Shown here: positions 38,219 through 47,200 of the stretch, in pieces
How positions within the stretch are numbered: the stretch's first letter is position 1
How the letters are laid out: every line of letters begins with the position of its first letter
DNA from: Manis javanica
Taxonomy: Eukaryota > Chordata > Mammalia > Pholidota > Manidae
Reading direction: 5' to 3'
DNA: 64,000 bases
Assembly (NCBI RefSeq): GCF_040802235.1
Contig: NC_133167.1
Location: 97,388,001-97,452,000, forward strand
Notes under the pieces: generated by a model
The model's database searches: none
Seen by the model: the letters and a program-made list of their open reading frames with translations, nothing else
Told to the model about the DNA's origin: nothing
Position numbers and translations under genes: made by a program

Positions 38219-41200
38219 TGTGTGTGTGGTGGGGGGGGTCATGAATCTCTCTTAAAGGCATCTTATACTTTCAAGCATCAACTTCGGGAATCTTTCTCCT
38301 TGATGATTCCCTCCCGATTCTTCCTTCCCATCTGACGACCTCTTCTTGGCCCCTGGTTTGCCTCTAGATTTTGCCCTCAACCTTCTCTTCTCTGTCTACA
38401 CTTTTTCCCTTTTGAGTTCATGCCTTCCTTTAGCTTCTGCTCTTACTCCTGTCTAGACGATGCCCCCAAGAACACATCTTGTGCTGTTTTATCTCCTCCG
38501 GGCTCACACAACATCCACACTTAAATGACTTGCATTTCATCACAGATTCAAAATCTCCAATGATGAATCTGTTCTTTTGCTTATCCCAATCTTTCTCTTC
38601 TTGACTGTTCATTGCAGTCAGTTAAGACCCCAGAGATTCTTTGTGACACAGAAATGCAAATTGGTCAGCATTGATGCAGCTCTTCTTCTACCTCTTACAA
38701 CCAGTCGGCCATAAATTTTCCCCAAGAAATCATTCCCTGGCTTTGTTTCCACTGCACGGCCAACACCCAGAGCAGAGGTTCATGGCAGTGACAGCCTCCC
38801 CCTGCTGCCCCTGCCTCTCTCACCCCTACTTTCTTCCCTTGGGCCCTGGCCAGGATGCGCCAATCGCATCCCACCTCCAGACCTGAGGCTGGTGCCTGCT
38901 GCCTGGGGAGTGACGTGAATGCCCCCTCACTGTTCTCAACCCTATGCCCCATGCCTCCCTCTCCAACCCCTCCGTCTCCTTCTGGAATTGATGGATTAAA
39001 TCTCTAAATCATGACTGAGTGCCTTCCACCCACCATGCACTGGGCCACGGCAGGGAAGTGAGCCGCCCTCCCCCATGGGGTTGCAGCTTCCTGAGCTAGT
39101 GAGCTCACTGCCTCTGGCCCCCTGCTGTCCCAGCCCTCCCACCCATGCCTTTAAAAGTCCAGCTTGGCTGACTTCCTCCTCAAAGTTCAACCTTTTCAAC
39201 CCGCAGTGATGAATCCTTTCTCAGAATGCCTATTGTTCTGGCTGTGAGCACCCCTTTAGTTATTCTCTGATCTTTCCATGTGCATTAGTTTTAACTCCTT
39301 AACTGGATTGTAATATCCTTGAGGTCCACGGGTTTTTATTTGCTGTGCTAACATCCCCAATGTTGGGTGTGTGCCATTTGTCATTATGGTGTTCACAGTG
39401 ATTAGGAATCTGCAGTTATATGTGATTAAACTACAATTAGGATACTACAAGCAACCAGGCATGGCATGAAGGCCTTTACATGCATTTTCTTCTCTAATGA
39501 GTAGTGTTCACTGCACACTTAAGTCATGTACTCGGTGTTCGCCAGCTGCGGTCACAAGGAAGTCCTCTCTACCGAGACTCAGTGTCCTTATCTGCAATAC
39601 TGGTGGCTAGATGCCTGCTTTCCAAGCTCTTTCCAGTTCACACCCTATGGTTCAAGTCACCCATTTCTAGGGAATCCTTACTGTGTGCTCTGCCCAGATT
39701 TATTGTTTAGGGGGTACTAAACATAAAATATGTGGGGGAGATTCCTCAGTTTAGGAAAGGCTTTTCTCTCGGCCTCCCTCCCCTGCTCACACTTTCTCCC
39801 CCAAGCACGCTTTTATCAGTTTGTGCCATGGGAAGGGAGGGTACTCGGTGCAGAACCACGGGGGGGGGGGGGAGGGGTCTCCATGCCGGCACCCCCGGAG
39901 CAGGGGGGCTGCAAGGCCGCTGGCCCAGCTGTGACCTGGCTCTGCTTCCCTGGCAGTGTGAGGCAGCACGAGCGCCACGGCCAGCTGACCCTGGTCAACT
40001 CCACTGCGGCGGACACGGGCGAATTCAGCTGCTGGGGTCAGCTCTGCAACGGATACGTATGCAGGAGGGACGAGGCCAAAACAGGCTCCACCTACGTCTT
40101 CTTCACAGGTAACATGGTGCGCCGGCGGAACTCTGCCAACTTCTGGACTGGGCCCAGATGAAGGTTCCCACTGGATGCTGAAGCTCAGTAATGGCATTCA
40201 GAGCCCTCACTGTTTGCCAGGCTCTGGGCCCAGCGATTTACATCAATTACCTTGTGTAAGTCTGACAAAACCCCTTCAGGGTAAATACCAATATCGTTTT
40301 CATGTTTTTCAATGGCAAAGTGGAGTTTCAGGGAGATTAAGTAAGTCCTTAAGGTCATACTGCAGGTCAATGGTTGCACTAGGATTTGAATCCAGAACTG
40401 TCTGATTCCAGAGTCTATTGTGTGTCCAGTGTGGCAGCCACTAGACTGTTGTGTGTGTGACTATTTAAAGGGGAATTTAAAAAAATTACTCAATTTTAAT
40501 TACTCAGTCACTCAGAATTAGAAACTCAGTTTCTGAGTGGCCCTTGCCATGTTTCAAATCATTCACTGCTACACGGGGCTAGTGGCTAACCTGCTGGATG
40601 CTGCAGGCAGGGAACATCCCCCCACCCTGACACAGTGCCCCACTGTTGGACAGCGCTCGCTGAGGATTTAGATCATCTTAGGTCCTGAGAGCACAGGGCT
40701 CAGTCTAGAACCTCCACCGTTAGGGGATGCTGGGCTCAAAGCCTCCTTGCCTTTTTTCTTCTGAGTACAAGTTGCTCAGGTTTTGGGGGCAGGATTCCCA
40801 AAGGCAGCCCTTGTGGCTCCAGTCCCAATCCCAGGCCCAGTGAGTTGCCTGAGAACGTGCAGGCCAGGGTGGAGAATGCTTCTGAGTGCACAGGTATGTT
40901 TCTGCCAGGGGAAACGTGCACTTGGGGAAGCCAGCCTTGCAGACTAGCTTCTCAGCTTCCTTCATCTGCAGAGATCTCCAGACCCTGAAGTCTGGGGTGG
41001 CACTCAACAAGGGCCAGAGGTCAGGGCCAGCTTCCAGGAATCTTATAAAGGCCACCCCACGGTGCTGCTCTTGTTTAAGGCATTTTTCAGGGAGCCAGAA
41101 TGCTCCCTCGTATCTGTAAGGGGCTTTTGTGAGATTTGTCAACATCCTGAACCCGCCTACCCTTCAGACCTCCGGTGACTTAGGTCTGTGGCTCAGATGA

Positions 41201-44200
41201 CCTTATTATCTATCCCTGGCCGTTAGTGAATGCTTTAGCAAAATCTATTTTCCATTCCAGCCCAGATAGCTCCCCTCCAGCAAGAAGATGCCTTAGCAGA
41301 ACAGTCTACAAGTCTGGAGGCAAGTGTACCTCATTCCATTTCCACAGCACCCCTAGCTGATGCTGTGACTTGAAAGGCCAAGGTGACTTGTTCGATGTTC
41401 TGTGACTTGTTCGATGTTCTGTGACTTACAGGGGCAAAGAAACAACCCACGTTTTTCTGACCTGGGACCCAGTATTTTTTCTGCCCCAACCCGTTCTAGG
41501 TGATGGATGGTAGATGGACAGGCAGTAGCTAGTATATCTGGTGTCAGGAGCACTGCTAACAGTTGTTCATAGGTAATCCCCTCTGATCCCCATTCTGAAA
41601 TGTGCTACACAAAAGTGCCCATGTGCCCTTAGTGTTTTACCCCACTGGGAGGCCACAGTGGAAAAGGCAACTAATTAAAACTTAGAAGAGCCTGTGATTC
41701 TGCTCAGGGGCTGATACCATGTTTCAAATTGCAGAATACAGATTGCCATAATTAGGTGTCTTCCTAAAATACTGGTTTTTGGACTAAAGACCTCCCTCGA
41801 GCAGTGTCCCTTTAGAGTCAAGGGTTCTCTCCCAAGTTTTAGAGGCAGTTACTGTTTAATTCATGGGAGCCTTTTAGTGAACCAAAGGAGGGCTAAAATG
41901 TAAGTATTTACTCCAACTTTCAAGGAACCTGGATCACAAAGGTATGTGACCTAACGTGCTGTATCATTTCCTCATTCCTCAACACTGAGAACCCAGGTGG
42001 ATTTTCAGTACAGGGTTTAGCAATTTATCTTCTCAGACCTGGGTGGGTTTGCAAAATCCAGACGGGCTGTTAGGCTGGCTACTTGCTCTGGACGCTTTCA
42101 GAATATGCGCTTCCCCGATACACACAGAAATGTCTGCCATTCATTATGTTCATTGTTTCCTACAGTTTGATTGTAAACTCTGAAGCTTCATTCTGTGTTT
42201 GTGCAGTTGTTGATTAAGCAATGGCCACCTTTATTCAGGAGGTACTCAGAGGGCTTGCTTTCTTTCCCTTAGTGTTTACAGAAATATACACAAAGAAAAA
42301 CACATAGAAGTCTACAGCTCAATAAAATTTCCCCAAAGGAACATACACATATTAATTGCCACCCAGATCAAGGAGAACGTGACCAGCAGGAAGGCTTTCT
42401 CATAGTAAAAACAACTTGGGCTCCCATTTTCATATGTAGTAAAACCATACTAAGGAAACACTTCATGAAATATGGAAGTTATTTGGGTTTTAGTTTATAG
42501 CCTATTAACTTTAATTGTGTTTTCCATGTGTTTAGTTTTTCTTAATGGTTGTCATTTAATGACAAACATATTTGCAGGGGGCACATGTAATCTAAAAATT
42601 AAATGAACTTCACACTTTTTCCTCTTGTAGATGGAATCTACTGAATGCAACTATATAATTCCTGTTTGCTAAAGAAACCGGTGTGGTCAAGGCTTTCCAA
42701 GCATGTATTTATTATAGTGCAAGAAGGAAAACCACATTTTGGGGTTCTGAAATTATGATCATTCTTTGCTCAATTGGTTCAGTTTTCTCTATGAAACCTT
42801 AAAAGTTGCTGATAAATCTTATCATAAATTCCTTAAGTGATTTTGCTAACAAGATATCTTTACCACTCCAGTTTCTTCTCTTTATAAATTGGCATGTTGA
42901 CGCACAGAGATTAAGTGACACACCCCACTCACTCTGTGTGAGCACATGGGTGTGAGCACAACAGGGGCGAAGGAAGCAAGTCAGTTCACCATGAAGTGGC
43001 ACAAATCCCCCAGTCTGATAAAGCCTCAGAGACACACAGAGCCATGAATACTTTTGTTTTTATTCTTCCATATTATTGCTGATTCTAATTTATATTGAGG
43101 AACATGCAAAGATCTTAGGGGTACAGCCCAGTGAATTCTGCCATGTGCATATATCCTCATGTAACCATCACTCAGATCATGACAGCAAACGTTCTAATGT
43201 TTACCCCTTTACCTATTTCTCCATTCCCAGCCCCCTTCCCTTTAGCAACTACCAGTCTGTCCTCTGAGTCTATTTCAATTGTTCGTTTCTCCTGGGTTCC
43301 ACATGAGTGAAATCATGGTTTTTGTCTTTCTGACTTACTTTGCATAGCATAATACCTTCTAAGTCCATCCATGCTGTTGCAAATGGCAAGATTTCACTTT
43401 TTTATGGCTGAGTGTTATCCTACTACATAGTAGGATGTACTACATCTTTATCCATTTATCAGTGGATATTCAGGTGGCTTCCATTCTTTGGCTCTTGCAA
43501 ATAATGCTGTGATAAACATGACATGTATCTTTGTTTTTCTTCAGGTAAATTTCCAAAAGTGGAACTGCTGTGTAACTTGGTATTTCTATTTTCAGTTTTT
43601 TGAGAAACCACCATACTGTTCTCCATAGTGGCTGCCCCAGTTTGCCATCCCACCAGCAGTGTGCGAGGGTTCCTTTTTCTCCCCCCATCCTCACCAACAC
43701 TTGTTAGTGTATGCCTGTTGATGTTAGCCACTCTGACTCGTGTGATAATTAGCTCTTTGATTTCCATTTCCCGGAGAACTAGTGACATTGAGCATCTTTT
43801 TATTGTCTGTTGGCATCTGTAAATGGAAAAACATATACTCAGGTCCTCTGCCCATTTTTGAGTTGGGTTATATGAGTTCTTTATGTATTTTGGATATTAG
43901 CTCCTTCCAACCAGTAGGTTGTCTTTTCATCTTTTGGGGGGTTTTCTTTGCTGTGAGCAGCTTTTTAGTTTGATGTAGTCCCAGGTGTTTGTTTTTGCTT
44001 TTGTTTCTCTTGCCTGGAGAGACAAATTCAGAAAAAAGTTCTAAGGCTGATGTTCAAAAGTTTTATGGTTTCAGGTCTTGAGTTGATTTTTGTGTATGGT
44101 GTAAGACAATGAACCAACTTCATTCTTTTGTATGTAGCTGTCCAGTTCTCCCAGGACCATTTATTGAAGATACTGTGCTTTCTCCAGTTGTATATTCTTG

Positions 44201-47200
44201 CCTGTATATTCTTGCCTCTATCACTTATGTGTGGCTTTATTTCTGTCTGTGTATCTGTTCTTGTGCCATACTGTCTTAATTACTGTAGCTTTGTAGTATA
44301 GCCTGAGTGATACTGCCAACTTCTGCTTTCTCAAGATTGCTTGGGCTATTCAGCATGTTTTGGTTCCATACAAATTTTGGGATTATTTGCTCTATCTAGT
44401 TCAGTGAAAAAAGCCATTGGTATTTTGATGGGGATTGCATTGAATCTGAGTGCTTTGGGCAAGACGGCCATTTTAACAATATTAATTCTTCCAATTCACG
44501 CTGATGAAATAGCTTTCCACTTATTTGTGTCTTTTTCAGTCTCTTTGACATACTACTTCTTAGAGTCAGGGGAAGACCTTGAGGATAAAACAAACTTAGT
44601 ACTTGTAACCAAAGAACTCTGGGCCCGCGAAGAAATTTGGTGTGTCCAGGAATCCTGTCCACAACCTAAAACACCATACGATGGTGGCACAAAGTAGGCT
44701 AGTGAAGGAGCAAGCCAAGAGTAATGACTTGCTTCAGGAACATTGCAGAAAAAAAGCATGGAAAACAAGTTAACAAAGGCTGGAGTGTGGTTAGCTCAGA
44801 GATTTCTCTCAGCAATTACTATAATATTCCCCCTTGCAGAATGACCCAGAAAACCAAAGGATTTAATGTGCAATGCCAAAAACCAAACCCAGAGTCCCTG
44901 ACTGTCCTGAGGGAATATGGTTAAGCCAGTCCTAATTTCTCTCCCTGCTGTAAGAGGAAACGCCACCATGCAGAGATTTATGAGCAGCCAGAGCAACTTC
45001 AGTGGGAAGAGGAGTTGACAGTCCCCAGCCCAGGGGCCGCCAAGAACCTGAGAGGAGCAGGTTCCTCATCTGTCCCTTCTTGTCCCCCCTTCCTCTGACC
45101 TTGGCAGGAACGAGGTCCTCTGGGCTGGGTGAGGATGCCAGCACCCTGAGCAGAGGCTATGGGCTAATTTCTCCAGAGGCACAGCAGCAGATTGTTTACA
45201 GGTTCAAATCTGCTCTTAATGTAAGGAAGTCAGCATCCTTGCCTGCTTCCTCACTGGGGCCAATCCGTGGGCCCGCTTCAGGCTTCCTATTTTGCTTCCT
45301 TTAAGGAGATGGGAATAACATCCTTCTTCCAAAGAAAGGAAAAGCATTTCTATTGATAAGGACTCAGTATTCCAAGGGTTTTGCCAGTCCGCTCTCATCT
45401 TTGTGCCCTGAACGTAAGCATCCTTAAAGGCGTGCCTGTTTCCCCAGAATAAGCAGCATGTCTCTCCCTTGGCAGAGAAAGGAGAGCTCTTTGTACCTTC
45501 TCCGAGTTACTTTGATGTTGTCTACCTGCACCCGGACAGACAGGCTGTGGTTCCTTGTCGAGCAACTGTCCTGTCAGCCAAAGTCACGCTCCACAGGGAG
45601 TTCCCAGCCAAGGAGATCCCGGCCAATGGGACGGACATCCTTTATGACATGAAGAGAGGCTTCGTGTATCTGCAGCCCCATTCTGACCAGCAAGGGGTGG
45701 TCTACTGCAAAGCGGAGGCTGGGGGCACGTCTCAGATCTCTGTCAAGTACCAACTGCTCTATGTGGAAGGTAAGCCTGCTCCGGACTGTGCCTCCGTCTC
45801 AGCCCCTTCCAGCAGGTCACACGGGTACTACTGTTCTTAACGACTCCTAGAGGCTCTACTTCCCTTCCTGGGCTCCCGACCCCATTCCCCCTTGACACGT
45901 TTTCTCCAAATCCATCACTTGCTCCGGTACTGCCTCTATGATTCATCAGCAATCGTCCAGTATCTCCAACCTTGCAGGTGAGGATGTCCTCTGTCAGCCA
46001 AACTCTGCTGTTTCCCAGGGGTACCACCCCTTGTGTGCCTCCAGCCCAGGGGGTGGGACCCCTGTCTCTCATGTGTCCACTCCCACTTCACAACTCTTAT
46101 TCTCTCACCCTCTGTGCAGGGCCTTGGGACCCCACCAGCTCTCTCACCTCCTTTCCTGTCACTCCCTGTGGCTCAGGTCCTCCTCCTCCCTCCATTCCCT
46201 GGGTGACGTCACCATCCCCTGAACCCCACTGGCCTGTTCACTGACCCGAGTCACACTCTGGCTGCTCCCACCCTGACCTGACCTGCCTCCTGAGTAGCCC
46301 CTGACTTTCTCCTCTTCTGTGGATGTGCAGCCACATGCCTCCCCATCCACCTTCTCTGGGCTTTCCCCGGGCGTACCTTTCAGGCCCTTTATAGTGTGAC
46401 CAGGCCCCTTGGACCAGCAGAGGCGGCTGCACAGAAGCCAGAGGTGTGGGCAGAGTCAGCCCCAGGCTGGCCGGGGCGTCAGGCTGCAGGCCGACCTGGC
46501 CTGTCCGTCCAGAGAAGAGGATGGCTGTGGGTCGGCACTGTTGTCCTCAGGGGACGCCTCACCCCGCCCTGTCTCCTGCTTGCTTCCAGTGCCCAGCGGC
46601 CCTCCGTCAACGACCATCCTGGCGTCCTCCAGCAGCGTGGAAGGTGGCGAGGATATGAGCGTCCTCTGCACTGTCCTTGGGGAGCCTGACGTCGAGGTGG
46701 AATTCCGCTGGGTCTACCCAGGGCAAAAGGTAAGCACTCTGCACTGGCCTGGCCTGCTGCTCTCATTCGGTTTTGTCCCCTGCCTCCCAGTGACTTAGAC
46801 AGTGACTTAGGAAGGGGGAGCAGTACACATGCTGCAGTAGGGGCCAGGGCCTGCTTGTTTCCTTCTGAGATGTTTCAATATATTTACAAATGGCTTTTTT
46901 TAAAGGACAGGAATAAAAGTGACTTGTTCTGTTAGGCAATTCGCCTCTTCCCAGGTAATTTTTCTTGATAACCCTGAAGAAAGAAGGGACAGGGGGCCTC
47001 CCTTTCTCCACCAACCTTCGGTCTTACACTGGCCTCTGATCAACCCAGAATTAACGTCCTGCTCTGCTCGGAGTGTGATTGCCTGGAGAAGCTGTGTGCC
47101 GAGGCCAGCAGCTCTGAGCAGACACCAAGCGGCAGAAAGGTGCTGTGGGGCCAGAGATCATTTTGAAATAGGCTTCCCATAAAAGCAACAACTGCATTTT

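Larger units (their letters stand above)
19688..39956 (+). other. PDGFRL: PDGFRL intron 2
   Basis: A GT-AG intron of 20.3 kb. It holds a (TG)n tract, L2 and MIR fossils, LTR-like sequence, a deleted antisense L1 and two compound microsatellites. 19.7-21.4 kb and 22.5-24.2 kb are GC-rich and unique-looking with long spurious open frames. 29.5-31.6 kb is unique-looking and unexplained. 36.7-39.1 kb has only the microsatellites. Confidence 0.85.
40109..45475 (+). other. PDGFRL: PDGFRL intron 3
   Basis: A GT-AG intron of 5.4 kb. It holds a MIR, the 19-bp tandem repeat, an L1 3'-end fragment and the truncated L1 at 43.07-44.57 kb. Between 40.5 and 42.2 kb and between 44.6 and 45.4 kb I see nothing recognisable. 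Confidence 0.85.

Noticed and set aside
39730-40161. 143-codon open stretch that includes PDGFRL exon 3
   Set aside because: Only 39957-40108 is exon. The rest is read-through of intron 2 and intron 3 around clear AG and GT splice sites.
44341-44697. 118-codon open stretch on the + strand
   Set aside because: The first two thirds are the complement of the L1 at 43.07-44.57 kb; the tail is unrelated intron.
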